From: Yamagishiella unicocca
Taxonomy: Eukaryota > Chlorophyta > Chlorophyceae > Chlamydomonadales > Volvocaceae
DNA: 64,000 bases
Assembly: GCA_003116995.1 (NCBI GenBank)
Contig: BDSL01000120.1
Coordinates: 224,672-288,671 of the forward strand
Direction of reading: 5' to 3'
Shown here: positions 24,301 through 35,092 of the stretch, one piece after another
Numbering within the stretch: position 1 is the first letter of the stretch
Layout: every line of letters begins with the position of its first letter
Notes under the pieces: generated by a model
What the model saw: only the letters and a program-made list of their open reading frames with translations
What the model was told of the DNA's origin: nothing
Databases searched by the model: none
Position numbers and translations under genes: made by a program

Positions 24301-27300
24301 TGTGCAATAAACACACATTAAAATGGGAAAAGCACTTGATTGCTGGGTTACTTGTGAGTGCCCAACTGAACTACAATTTATGTTTCGTAACGATCAAAAC
24401 ATCGCTTACATCCAAATCGTCAAAGCGATTACACGCTGCACCATATGCAGCAAATAAAAATAACGCAGACGACATATGCAAGTGCGTGAGTCAAGTAATG
24501 AAGGCCCCAGCCATTCATGTGCATAAACTAGCATGCTTACGGTCCGTAACGCCGAAACGCCGTGCAGACTTGCACTGACCTGGACATTGTAATCAACCTC
24601 GGCGATGTAACCAGAATATTGGGGGCAGGCTGCGAGCGAGCGATTAACACGCACGCACATGACAACGACGAACGTAAGAGTCATCAACAAAGCGGCAGCC
24701 GGTTATGTAGTTGTCATGACATAAGCCGCCATTGGAGGGGCTGCTTCTCATCAGCTTGCATGTACAAATAATATCAGCTTGCATGTACAAATAATAACAT
24801 CAGCTTGCATGTACAAATAAAGGTAAACCCGCTTCTTGCAGCCAAGAAGCGGCCGGGTCACCTGGACCAGATTAATATGAAGCGCGCGCTGCCCTATTGT
24901 GGGTATTAGCGAACTAAAGAGAAAAGGCTTGCAAACATGGGAAGGGCGAAGGTTGCGGCGGCGCTTCTCATAATTTAAGATAGATGAAGTAAGCGCCTAT
25001 CTACTAATCCAGTCCAGGTGTATCCACGCTTCACTCGCTCAAAATCTTGCTTAACTAGATGACGTTAGTTCGGTGCGGTGCATACGTACGGCTATTAAGT
25101 CATCCGCCGTTAGCCGGTGCAGCGACTTCAATTCGACCTACTTCGACCACCACGCTACGCTACGCTCACATATGCATCGCGTTTTATGCACTTACAGGTT
25201 GGGACCTTGAAGTAGATGCAGCTGCCCGTAGAGACAGCCAACGTGGCTACACTTGACTTCATTTCCCACATGCTGCCGAGCGTACATACATACATGCATC
25301 ACGCGACATGATATTTGAAGAGGAAGAGGAAGTTAAACGCTAACATTATGTCGAAACCAGCAAATAAAGCGCCCGATCCCTAGCTACCTGGGGTCATATT
25401 GATGCTTATTTACTTCCATTTCAGAGGTATTCGAGCGTACGTTGATTAACTTCAACACGTTCAAAACGAATAGGGATGGACCCACAACAGAAGGTAGGCC
25501 ACACAACCGTGCACCTGCTAGCCATGCAGGCGCAGCTGCGTGCCGGATTTCTTCCAAAAGTGTTCAAGTGAACTATCTACAGTACGTATGGCCCGCCCCA
25601 GCACTACCAGCACTACACCCATCTAACGCAAAATTAATGCATAAATAAATAAACGATGCCATTTCGTTCTTCCCACCTGTTGACGGCCTGGCAATTCAGA
25701 TCCGCCTTGCATGCCGCCAATGCGGCATCCAGAGACGACTCTGTGCGTATGGTGTCCCCCTGTCAGGGTATAGGCGGCAACAAAAAGTTGTGAACAAGGG
25801 CTCGTTAGTAAATAATTATTAGGGCTCGTTACTCCTTTGGTATACCCGAGTGCAGAAGGGTACATCGGTGCAGCATGCATGACAAGCCACATCTCCCTTT
25901 CTTAAACACCAGCACTGCAAGTATAACTCTGCCACAGACGTTTTGCTGCCGGACAAAATATGCATTTAGAAGTAACGAAAAATGAAGCCGACATGCATAG
26001 CGCATGCATCATGTTGTACGTAGGAAGGGGCACGAAGCAGCAGCTGGATGGATGGCAGAGGTGGAAATTGTACAGGAGTGTTTTTTGATTGGCTTATTTT
26101 CATCATCACTAACGCCATCACTAACGCCACTGTCGCCTGTTACCCGGTGTCGCCAGTTACTAAGTATTACCGAGCGATATACACAATGATAGGTACATAT
26201 TAAATGCACAATCGAAGGGGCAGGATTGCTCGTCATGAGTTTACGAATGCGCTTTATATATACGTACAAACTTCGTATAACTACATCTGTTACTGCGCTA
26301 CATACATTGCCATATGTTCTGTTAACATCACCCAGCTAGCCATACATGTATATATACATACCGAGTGATCGAAGCCAGGGAGGGATCGGTACCCCAGCTT
26401 GGGCACTTGGGTATTGCAGACGCCTTCGGGATAACGCGGGTACCGCAAGGCAACGAGTACTACTGATGATGGCCTAAATGTACATGAAGACATGCATATA
26501 CATATAGGTACAAAACCATATGAACGATGCCATTAATATGTCTAGCCATATAAATCCCATGTGCATGCATGCAATACATGTATGCATACATATGAGGAAG
26601 CAGCTGCAGGACCCTGTTGCATCCACGCACGCACCAAGCAACCTACCGTCAACAAATGCTCCCCGAACATAGAAGCAGGTTCCTCTGGAGGCCGCAAGGG
26701 TCTGTACAGAAGACTTCGTTTCCCACAAGCTGTTGGGATCGGGTAGTTCGGGCCAACGAAGCAAGTAAGCGAGCGAGAAAGACAACCAACGCAGACACCG
26801 TGTACTACTGTCGTTCATACATACCCGAGCAAGGGGTAAAGTGCGTACGCATCCGTCTGTACCGCAGTGAGTAGCACGCAGGCGCACTGCTGATGCACGC
26901 ACAGTCGTTGTTACATGACATGTTGGAATGTATGATAGGCTTAAATACATACATATGCATATGCACATAGTCATGGGCACGTCAGAGATGGTGGCGCTAC
27001 TTATTATCATTATTGTAACGATCCACGGCATTGGCCAATTGCAAATTAATAAGCAGTTGATGCGTGTGTGCGACATAAATGATAATTAGCACACCTGTTA
27101 AAACCATAGCAGCTTCCACTTAACATACACGTGTCATATGCGCTGATTGCTGTTGAGCGAGTGGAGATAGTATCACCCTGCATATACACGTAGTATGTAA
27201 TAAATACGTGCATAGGCATACATTGAAGACGGAACAAGATTGATTCGCTGTCAATTGCAAGCAAACGAATGAGCGCAAAGTCGCTTAATAGTACGTCGTT

Positions 27301-30300
27301 CATGCGTTCACATCATACATGCGCGTTCACACCATACATGCGTGCGTGTTCACTTCATCTAATACTTCGGCATCTCCCCCAGTTTGTTGTTCAGCTACTT
27401 GCTTGCAGTATGTGCATATACATTTCTGATCTCATGTGTTCCCATTAACAGTAGTATGCATGTCTAAATCTACTCCTTAGACAATGAACCCAATGTCAGC
27501 TATCTAGATGAAATGAAAGCCTACATGACATATCTCAAACCATGTAAGGCACGCACGCAACTGACCGAGTGGTCGAAGTCGTATACCGTAATGAAGCCGG
27601 ACATCTTCTGGCACACGGCTGTGGGTGCATGCAACACACAGCAGGTAGCGAGAACATATGGACGACGAGGCAGCCATGACTTTGCGAATGAAGCAGTCCT
27701 ACTTTATTCGTTAATTGCGTGAAGGGTCACAACATAATTCATTAAGCAATATCTATCGCAGTGCCGTGGGCATACTACATGAGGCGAAGAGGACAGATCG
27801 TCTCAAAAGAGGATCTTTATGTTTGTTATGGTGTAATCTATCGATGCCTACACAGGCAGGGAGGACGGGGCGGTAAGCTGACGCCTTGATTCGCTCGTTC
27901 TTACCATTCGTAATCTTGGTGTAGAAGCACGAAAATCTGGAGAAGTCCAGGGGGCTGACCACCGACTTGGTTTCGCCCGCACTGCATATGTATATGACGA
28001 GTTAAAAAACACCATGCAGAAGCGCACGCCTTAATTCAATTATGTTAACCCCATCCGCAATGTGGCGTAAATATATTAAATATATTTGCCCCAACACAAA
28101 TCTGGTAAACGGCATGCATGGGCCTTCATTGTCAGCCAAGCATCAAGCGGTTATGCGGTGAATTGTTAGGCTGCTGATTATGCGTTTGTGTGCGGTGACC
28201 AACGAACATAGCACCTACCCGTTAAATCCCTTGCACGAGTGATCGGTGTCGCATGCGGACATGGCGGCGCCCACATTTGCATGGGTTGCAATCGTGTCTC
28301 CCTTTCATCATTGAATATGAAAGATGTTAAGGATGAAGGCGCACAAGGACAAAATATTTAAGGGGGCGGTCCGAGTGAAAATGGATGGGCTCCACGATGT
28401 AGTGGGATGCACAATGAACAATTCGACATATTTCAGCTTGTACATATGTATTAAGTAGTGCAGACTCGTCGCAAGCGAGCAAGCAAGGTGGAACCCACGG
28501 TTGGGCTGCTGATGGTTTGGTTGACATACAATCGAAGCTTTGAACGGATGCAGCAGGTAGTATTATGCGGGCATGAGAAGTAGACGTGGGGTTTGCAGTT
28601 GCAGCGAGCATTTTAGTAGTTGCATGCAGTACTACTTGCGGGCAGCAGCAGTCATCCGAGCCGCGCCCCAGCAATTAGTTAAAATTCTACATGTATTCAG
28701 TATATTAAGAAACGCGCCATACATATTCAGAACGCAAACCGGCGGGCCGCCACCATAAGCTTGCCAGGTAATATAAGGGTAGGTACGCGCATCTTTCTGT
28801 GAAATAATGTGGAACGACGTACGTACGCATACCTACCTAGCGACCACATTTAAGGATTGCTGGATACAGGCCGGCGCAGACTGCGTGCTTGGACCCAAAC
28901 CTACATAATCTTGCTACGCCTAACCAATCCCTTCCTGCTGCCCGCCCGCTAGCGTTCACTACATTGGACGTTGAGCTCACTAACCACGTGATTGGCGTCA
29001 AGCGATCGTGAATAGCCGGTCCGCTTGGGGCAATCTGCACGAGATGGGGTGGCCGAGTTTTTTATTCCATTAAGCAAATTGGATAAACGCCGAAAGAAAG
29101 CGAGAGCGAGCGAGCGAGGCTAGCAGGTATACGTAGATATATGCTGATGTGCGAAATCAGGCGGCCATCCAGCAGATATAGTACGTAGTGCGTGCACCAG
29201 AAGCGACTTTGGCTATATATCTAGCTAGCTACCTACCTATGTACTAGATAGATGTAGTGCCATAAGCGCACATACACGCCGATCATAATGCATGAACAAT
29301 TAAGTACCTTTTTGAACCTTCTTGTAGAGGCATGTACCAGGTGCGGAAATCGAATCTCTGACAATTGCCTTGGTAGATCCATCGCTGTTCCGGCGCCGGG
29401 GAGGTATACATACGCAGCAGTAGTCGGCGGGGTTATTATCCCATACATATTTATTCGGTCTCCCATGTTACTGCACGCGGTGCGGTGCAGGTGTAAATGT
29501 AGGACTGAATCCGTCCGCCCCTCAGCTCCCCACCCCCTTAATAATACACGCCAGGCTCCGGTCGGCGTATTATTAATGCACACCAAGCACGCACGCAAGT
29601 GCTTAGCATCCTATAGCATAGGATGCCGTTTCTGTAGTAGGGCAGGCATATCGATGATGACAGCAGGGTGTATGGCCATACATACGTACACTGTGAAATA
29701 CTCGAACGCTGATTGTATAAACTCGTTCATATTATTTCCACTATCATTGGAAACTCGCACCTGGTAAATCCACCGCAATTTGGAAGAAGGTCACATTGGG
29801 ATCCAGCCGTGTTAGCATCTGCATGCACGCTGATATCGTCCCCCTGAAGCATTGGTCCAACACCGGCACGACATGAAAGTGGCAGGGAAGAAGTAATAAC
29901 TACGCCAGTCGTTAGTTGCTTGGTATGTATTTTTTTTAAATATGTCGTCAGCCGCCAATCAATATGTACGAATACACGCATATTAGGGATCTTTTGAAGT
30001 TGAACAACGCTCAAATACTTCTGGAAATAGATCAGCAACATTACAACCCCAGGGATCGGGCGCTTTGCTGGTTTCAACAGGATCATTGGATAATCGCACT
30101 TTGTAAGCGCGCGCGGGTATATGCGTGCGACTATACAGATGGCACATGAATGCCTCGTAAAGCACAGGGTAAAGCAAGAACGGCGGAGCCCTACGTATCA
30201 AAATAGACAATCCAGGCGGTTATAGCCCCAACGCCGGAAAAGGCGGCGGGACCAGTCCGTGTCTCGGACCCGCGGACCCACGGCACCGCCCACCCGTTGA

Positions 30301-31399
30301 AAACGCCTTCCCCAAACAACCGGCCGGCGAAGGGAACATTTAGATAGATACGCACGCAAGCCCTCCGTCTAACCTTGCCTCCCATAAATGCTTAGGCGTT
30401 ATTTATTAGGACGTTTCACTACTAAATATAATGACGTTACAGTTAATTGTTGTTACGTGCCGTATGGTCCGTGTTGGGCGCCACCATGTATCCCAGCCTC
30501 GGCGGGCAAGCTGCATGCAAGCAGCAGGCAGCGGGCAGGGAAGATAGGTTCGACGGTTAGGATATATGGAAAGAGACTGAAACACATCACGCACAACGCA
30601 AGGGTGTCCATCAGTTGATTACTATTTTATATGCACAACGCCAGCCGGGCATGAGGCTGTACAATAGAGTGTCACGCACTAGTCCGTGGAGCCTAGAAGC
30701 GGTAAGGCAGGTTTTGGCGTTGTCCACACTCGTTGCGATCCGGGAAAGTTGAAAGGAAGATGGAGGTGACGACAGTGTCAGCTCCGGAGAAGAAGAGGCG
30801 TGCATATGCGTGCATGCGGCACTAGCTATTACTGTAACTGTATCATTACTGATGAGAGGCCACAGTGTACTATAACACCAAAATGTATGTACTACGGATC
30901 TTTACAGCGTGCAGCAGACACGCATTTCTTCACGCTGGGATGGCGGGAGTTCTGGACCGCCGACTTCGGCTGTCGCCGCCGATGTCGGCAGCAGCTAGGT
31001 AGCTTTTCTGTGCTCCTCGGGGCGTCTGCTGGGTGTAAGCAAGCCCCGGCCGTCGTATGCATGGTGAGGCCCGGCAAGGGCCCCTACCTCTTCTTCCTGG
31101 GTTCGTTCGGCCGGGCTTGGGGACACTGTAACACTTCTATTAAACGTTATGTAGCCCCACCTCACGAACAATAAGTAATCGGGGGTCGGGTTCATGGGGA
31201 ACCGAGTAGGCCTACAGCCGGCTGCCGCAAGGAGGCGCAGAGCGAGGTCGCGCTCTATCGACGCACGTCGGGTGATTATCATCGATCGCAGCCGACACAT
31301 ACACTCACCACCAGCGGCTTCGCCATACGTGGCAAGGATTCCAGACGCCACGCCCATGATGGCGACTCCGAATAAGAGTTTAAGGGCCGGAGGTCCCAT
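15184..31399 (-). CDS. Secreted protein with ten PAN/Apple-like four-cysteine modules (32 exons)
   Basis: Assembled by hand from 32 minus-strand exons with AG acceptors and GT donors (two GC donors). It totals 2400 nt, about 799 residues, without frame breaks; exon coordinates are in the module entries. Order: signal peptide exon, ten modules, six-cysteine C-terminal exon with stop TAG at 15186-15184. Each module has one Cys near its start (CPxxxGY), an invariant C-x5-C followed by (G/A/R)(F/V)(N/T), and a final Cys in (C)(F/L/I/V)Y(T/K/F/V/M). That is the pattern of PAN/Apple domains (compare their CxxF and CYLK motifs), which bind protein or carbohydrate ligands in other proteins. Secreted or cell-wall/matrix location is inferred from the signal peptide; no transmembrane segment was seen. 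Start chosen at 31399-31397 because the only upstream in-frame Met would hide the signal peptide. PAN assignment is by pattern only. Confidence 0.85.
15436..16463 (-). other. Module 10 of PAN-like protein (3 exons)
   Basis: Exons 16463-16411, 16194-16112 and 15503-15436 (53, 83, 68 nt). Landmarks: CPDKPGYTTVSNFVGGN; GDLFESYDNMT; CDADAACDAVIK; AICMYDDIA. Exon c is the shortest of its class. The b/c intron contains a LINE 3' tail (about 15838-15890). Confidence 0.8.
15838..15900 (-). mobile_element. LINE 3' tail inside intron of module 10
   Basis: On + it reads GTAACTGTTACAGTACTGGGTTCCAGACCAAAGGTAGGGTAC, the reverse complement of the family tail, followed by three GGGTACA repeats. Confidence 0.6.
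16943..18212 (-). other. Module 9 of PAN-like protein (3 exons)
   Basis: Exons 18212-18160, 17337-17258 and 17031-16943 (53, 80, 89 nt). Landmarks: TCDMQYGFKAPLVDTE; FSADDPGFFEIAKF; CALIPECKAVTR; GVCLYIPRPTEEL. The a/b intron is enlarged by a G+C-rich insertion (about 17525-18060). Confidence 0.8.
17525..18060. mobile_element. G+C-rich insertion in intron of module 9
   Basis: Differs in composition from the surrounding intron. Contains repeated CGCCTGTGTGGCG and CTCCTGTGTGGAG palindromic words (17527-17700) and a 70-codon open frame on + (17698-17910). Looks like an inserted non-autonomous element; no terminal repeats or transposase were identified. Confidence 0.4.
18714..19605 (-). other. 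Module 8 of PAN-like protein (3 exons)
   Basis: Exons 19605-19553, 19290-19208 and 18799-18714 (53, 83, 86 nt). Landmarks: ACSTYLGYTAVADIDYP; AYTISALKN; CSTARTCTRFNR; GTCVYTKFDT. Exon b ends at a GC donor (GCGAGT, 19207-19202) while its 83-nt length and phase are conserved. Confidence 0.8.
20285..21340 (-). other. Module 7 of PAN-like protein (3 exons)
   Basis: Exons 21340-21291, 20986-20904 and 20361-20285 (50, 83, 77 nt). Landmarks: VCPPMPGYQVDADFT; CSASTTCQGFNR; GICLYTKTPTG. Confidence 0.87.
21779..23347 (-). other. Module 6 of PAN-like protein (3 exons)
   Basis: Exons 23347-23295, 22669-22584 and 21855-21779 (53, 86, 77 nt). Landmarks: ACTAITGYTGAPDTD; GSALGTYPTTG; CETDINCLGFSR; RVCFYTKIPTG. 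Confidence 0.85.
23564..24629 (-). other. Module 5 of PAN-like protein (3 exons)
   Basis: Exons 24629-24576, 24226-24139 and 23640-23564 (54, 88, 77 nt). Landmarks: CPQYSGYIAEVDY; GEATIGNYTTG; CEQDESCAGFNR; GVCLYTKFQPG. The a/b junction is the one place in the ten modules where intron phase 1 fits better than phase 0. Confidence 0.8.
24752..24822 (+). repeat. 23-26 bp tandem repeat, three copies
   Basis: ATCAGCTTGCATGTACAAAT repeated three times at about 24752, 24774 and 24800, with AATA/AATAAC linkers, 5' of module-5 exon a. Confidence 0.85.
25196..26423 (-). other. Module 4 of PAN-like protein (3 exons)
   Basis: Exons 26423-26362, 25759-25677 and 25272-25196 (62, 83, 77 nt). Landmarks: GVCNTQVPKLGYRSLPGF; GDTIRTESS; CKADLNCQAVNR; GSCIYFKVPT. 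Confidence 0.85.
26647..27618 (-). other. Module 3 of PAN-like protein (3 exons)
   Basis: Exons 27618-27566, 27177-27095 and 26729-26647 (53, 83, 83 nt). Landmarks: VCQKMSGFITVYDFDHS; GDTISTRS; CMLSGSCYGFNR; GTCFYVRGAFVDG. Exon c is six nt longer than usual. Confidence 0.85.
27905..29034 (-). other. Module 2 of PAN-like protein (3 exons)
   Basis: Exons 29034-28988, 28301-28219 and 27981-27905 (47, 83, 77 nt). Landmarks: DCPKRTGYSRSLDANH; GDTIATHANVG; CDTDHSCKGFNG; FSCFYTKITNG. Closest to the module consensus. Confidence 0.85.
29308..30510 (-). other. Module 1 of PAN-like protein (3 exons)
   Basis: Exons 30510-30461, 29843-29761 and 29384-29308 (50, 83 and 77 nt). Peptide landmarks: ACPPRLGYM; GDDIS; CDLLPNCGGFT; GTCLYKKVQK. 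The first donor would be GC (GCACGT at 30460-30455). A GT donor 4 nt further (30456) breaks phase with the exon-b acceptor, so GC-AG splicing is preferred. Confidence 0.65.
31000..31140 (+). repeat. Dispersed repeat, inverted copy of 33283-33420
   Basis: The reverse complement shares CCCCAAGCCC, GAAGAAGA, GGCCCTTGCCGGGCCT, ACGACGGCCGGGGCT and CACCCAGCAGACGCCCCGA in order with 33283-33420. It lies in intron 1 of the PAN-like gene. Confidence 0.7.
31309..31399 (-). other. Exon 1: signal peptide
   Basis: ATG at 31399-31397; the peptide starts MGPPALKLLFGVAIMGVA and ends around ATYGEAAG, a basic residue followed by a hydrophobic core and small residues, as in a cleavable signal peptide. Donor GTGAGT at 31308-31303 gives phase 1, matching the first module exon. 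Confidence 0.8.
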
Positions 31400-32029
31400 T
31401 TCCAGCAGCTGTGTGTAGACAGCGGCGGGAGGAGACTGCCAGCGTGCGTAGACAAGACGATTGATCTTTCGGTATGTATTACTGAGCTTGAGCGATCTGG
31501 CAAATTTATATGAATCCGTCCCCGGCGTCGAAACGCTGTACTGCATCAAATTAGCGCCAGACTACTCGACGCCGTACACATTGCAGGTTTTCTTCGCTCT
31601 CCTACACAACAGCCCAAAAGGGGAGTCGGTAAATGGCAGGGGGACGAGCCCAGCAGGACAGCCACAACCCACACAGATGTACGTGCCAACCGCCATGCGA
31701 TCGTCGTAACTCTTCGTAACATTCCGTCGTCACGAGCAAGTGCTCCGTAGGCTAATATTTGAATTGTTGGCGGGAAATGGGCAGCCTGTCCGCCTACAAA
31801 CTTGTAGACAGTACCCCAGACCTACGATGCGGCTGCCATACCACAAGGAATGCTTGCCACCTGCCAAATCTTGCTTCCTTCGGTCCCTTTAACCTTGCCT
31901 CACCTACGACTCGCGACGAAGCTGTTAACATAAAAGATGATATAGTGTCCCTTCTTAATACGATTCAGCACCATTTGATACTAGTGCATTGGTGAGAAAC
32001 GCCAACAAATGCATTATTCACACTGCAGG
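31400..32029. other. Upstream region of the PAN-like gene
   Basis: Should contain the minus-strand promoter and 5' UTR. No clear TATA box or coding exon on either strand was seen. Confidence 0.4.
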
Positions 32030-32146
32030 TCGTTGCTTCATTCGGTTCAGCAACACAGTTAGGTCAAATTAACCATGACACAAAAAAGCGTTGCTTCATT
32101 CGGTTCAGCAACACAGTTAGGTCAAGTTAACCATGACACAAAAAAG
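32030..32146 (+). repeat. 58-bp tandem duplication
   Basis: CGTTGCTTCATTCGGTTCAG... occurs at about 32030 and again at 32088 with one substitution (GTCAAATTAACC versus GTCAAGTTAACC). Confidence 0.9.
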
Positions 32147-32219
32147 TGTCAGTAGCGTCTTTCGAAATGGTTGCTTGGGAACATGACAGCAGATTCAATT
32201 CAATCTTCAAGGCAGAATC

Positions 32220-32540
32220 CGAGTAACACCAGGCAGAATGCGAGTATTACAAGGGAGCCTGAACGGCAGCGACATGACTGAGCGACCGGACCGTACGTGC
32301 ACGCAACGTACGAGCGAGCATGCGTGCGATTACATTAGGCATGTTTCTGTAGGGGTTGGTTTCAGAGAACCTAAGATCGTACAGGGCGTAGCGTAGGAAG
32401 TTCCTAAGCCCTGCATCTGGGATGTGGTGGTCATGGCCGTAATTGTCGCCATGGAAGTTGGGAGCCGGTTTATTATGGCTGCGGCCTTGAACGACGAGGG
32501 CGGGGGCTGGTGGCCCTCCTGTCGTTCTGGGGATTGATCT
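32220..32540. mobile_element. Composite LINE debris
   Basis: A short tail, GCAGAATGCGAGTATTACAAGGGAGCC (about 32234-32260), also found at 36717, lies next to a plus-strand piece (32400-32520) encoding CIWDVVVMAVIVAMEVG and GWWPSC. This is homologous to CVWDVVVLAAITAMEVG in the 8.8 and 39.0 kb copies. The opposite orientations indicate rearrangement. Confidence 0.6.
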
Positions 32541-33282
32541 CCAGGATCGTGCCATCCGCCGTGGGGTGTTGCCCGTGTTGGACGTATGGGCATTTCTACG
32601 TTTTCTGCGTTTGGGGCTTTCCCGGAAGGGTTGGGCTTCTTTCAGGCAAAATAGATCCTGTGAGGGTGCCGACCGCTGCGCACAAATGTCCTGTAAAAAG
32701 CTTTTCGCCGTCTGCGAATCTACACTCTTCTTTATTTTTGCAATGCTTGTTTGTGGTTGCTCCACTAGCTCCAAATTTAACGGCTTTTGCTTCCTACGGA
32801 CTCCTGAGTTTGCTACGAGCCCTTTGGCGGCGTGCGCGCGTAGCAATTTTGGCGGTTACTACGCCTGTACGACGGCCCTTGTGGAAACGCGTAGGATTGC
32901 CGAAACCAATCCTAAGCCCTACAGAAACAGGCCTATTACTATGCTTCTATTTCCCACCTTACCTCCCGCCCGCGGCTCTGCGGACACTATTTTCCGATGT
33001 GCCAATCTTACCTTCCGGCGGTGGCACAGAGAGGCAGGTGTTGTTACAGGACCGGGAGACGTCCCGTCGGCACCTAATGCGGCCGAGCGAATTCGCGCCA
33101 CGCTGATTCATACTAGTACGTAAGACAGGCGAGCGTGGGAGCTCCAGAAAACCTCTCCCAGGAAAATGCCGCAACACTGTACCGCATATGACAGGCATAC
33201 ATTCATCCCAGACCTGAGTCTTATTAGTAACCAGCCACCCAATCTGTGAATAATATTTAGATGGATGAAATGTCCGTTAGAG

Positions 33283-33420
33283 TGACCCCAAGCCCAGGAG
33301 AAGAAGAAGGGCCCGTGCCGGGCCTTAACATACGACAGCCGGGGCTGAACCCAGCAGACGCCCCGAAGGGCGAGCACAGGAACTCGAAAGGCACAAAAAA
33401 CGCCTCCCTGCCCAAACGAC
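33283..33420 (+). repeat. Dispersed repeat, inverted copy of 31000-31140
   Basis: See the entry at 31000. Copies are about 2.1 kb apart in opposite orientation. Confidence 0.7.
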
Positions 33421-33819
33421 ATGTACTATAGCGGGGATTCTGGCTGTTATCGGAGTGTGTTGCGGCTTTGCAAGTAAGGCAGAGGTCATCATCCGAAATC
33501 TTCGTTGGAACAATGGTATCTGTGCCAGCGGATCGTTGATCTTCATCATGCCCTGCGTCGCGGCCGATTTATGTGCAACAATTTAGCGCTCTGGTCCTTG
33601 GTTGCGTCCCACTGGGAATTTGTCCTTGTTTGTAGTTATGAAGGGTGTACAGTAGGTCGGTAGGGCCGGCTGTGTTATGGACTAGTGCTGTGTTCGGACA
33701 CTGTGCTTGTATTCCACCGCATTAGGTGGACCCTCGACCTGACAGTGGCGTGTCAGATGGTATGCTGTTACGCGGCGCTGTTACGCAGAGGACGCTGTAG
33801 CGCAGCGTAAGTAGGGCAC

Positions 33820-33984
33820 AGGCACGCTAGGGGGAACTTGCGAGTGACGTACTTGGACGATGTGTGAGAGAATGTATCTTCCTCAATCCTTTGTTTCTTG
33901 CATTTCTAAATTGAGCCAGATGGAGCTTGCAACGACCTAAGAAGGCTAATGAAAATCGCGCCGCATTTCATGACGATTTGTTTT
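33820..33984 (+). repeat. Repeat end, copy 1
   Basis: GGCACGCTAGGGGGAACTTG through CGCCGCATTTCATGACGATT. The exact inverse is found at 34353-34516, forming a roughly 160-bp nearly perfect inverted pair with a 370-bp loop. A third, diverged copy is at 36478-36655. Confidence 0.85.
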
Positions 33985-34841
33985 GCTAGATTCGTTGGCG
34001 CTGGGGAGATATGGGCTCGCGCGTTTCGAGGGTAGCTCCCCGACGGCCGGCCCAGAGCCCCGTCCGACCCGACTAGACCCGAGGGCTCCGGTTCGCTGTT
34101 ACTGTGCAGCCTCTGGCTATCTAGCGCGCCTTTCACCAATAATTAAAGCTTGCTTATCATTTCCTTCCCGCTGTGTTAGTTCGCACAAGGTATTTTACTT
34201 GCATACTTGCATAAGGTACGGGTGGTCCCAGGTGTACAGTGACAGCTCCTCCATTATTCCATAATCTAATCAGCTTAAAGGTATTAATTTCTTATCAATT
34301 GTTCTGCCACTTCTGCGTAGTTCCAAGGAATGCGTCTTCCCGCCAGTCCCTTGTAAATCGTCATGAAATGCGGCGCGATTTTCATTAGCCTTCTTAGGTC
34401 GTTACAAGCTCCATCTGGCTCAATTTAGAAATGCAAGAAACAAAGGATTGAGGAAGATACATTCTCTCACACATCGTCCAAGTACGTCACTCGCAAGTTC
34501 CCCCTAGCGTGCCGCTACCCGTAGGTAGCGTACGTGAGTTTGCTGTTACGCAGAGTACGACAGCATTGGTTATTCCCAGCCCTGTTTTGACGCTTGGAAG
34601 CAGGTTACTTCATAAAGCGGCCATTCTAGGTGGTGTAGATGTTACAGGACCCAAGGAAAGTGCTGGTTTTCGCAAAAAAGCAAAAGAGCGGGATAAACTA
34701 CAGGCTTGATGCTCCCGCAGCGAGCGCTGACGATCAAAACTGCTGTGATCGAAGCGCAAACCAATTGAGCCGTACGAGCAAGAGACTGTACAGAAATACC
34801 GTGAAACGGCGCGCTTTCACTAATGTCGGTAATATCAACTG

Positions 34842-35092
34842 ATTAAGCGCGGTTTGACTGCGGCGCACTTTTCGAAAAAAGGCGCGCCTTCATTAATGAC
34901 GGTAATATCCAGCATTAAGCGCGCTTTGACTGCGGCGTGCTTTTCGAAAAAGGCGCGCCTCCATTAATGACGGTGATATCCAGCATTAAGCGCGCTTTTA
35001 CTGCGGCGTGCTTTTCGAAAAAAGGCGCGCCTCCATTAATGACGGTAATATCCAGCAATAAGCGCGCTTTGACTGCGGCGCGCTTTTCGAAA
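34842..35092 (+). repeat. About 71-bp tandem repeat, 3.5 copies
   Basis: Units start at TTAAGCGCG and carry GACTGCGGCG, CTTTTCGAAAAA, GGCGCGCC and CATTAATGACGGTAATATCC. The last copy is partial. Confidence 0.9.

Noticed and set aside
29970..30110. A plus-strand segment resembling exon b (GGCGCTTTGCTGGTTTCAACAG)
   Set aside because: Wrong strand relative to the gene and lacks the first Cys and proper borders; probably chance or a decayed inverted copy.
30440..30805. An extra exon between signal peptide and module 1 (TFPDRNECGQRQ region near 30720)
   Set aside because: Frame meets a stop before any usable donor, and exon 1 already joins module 1 in phase.
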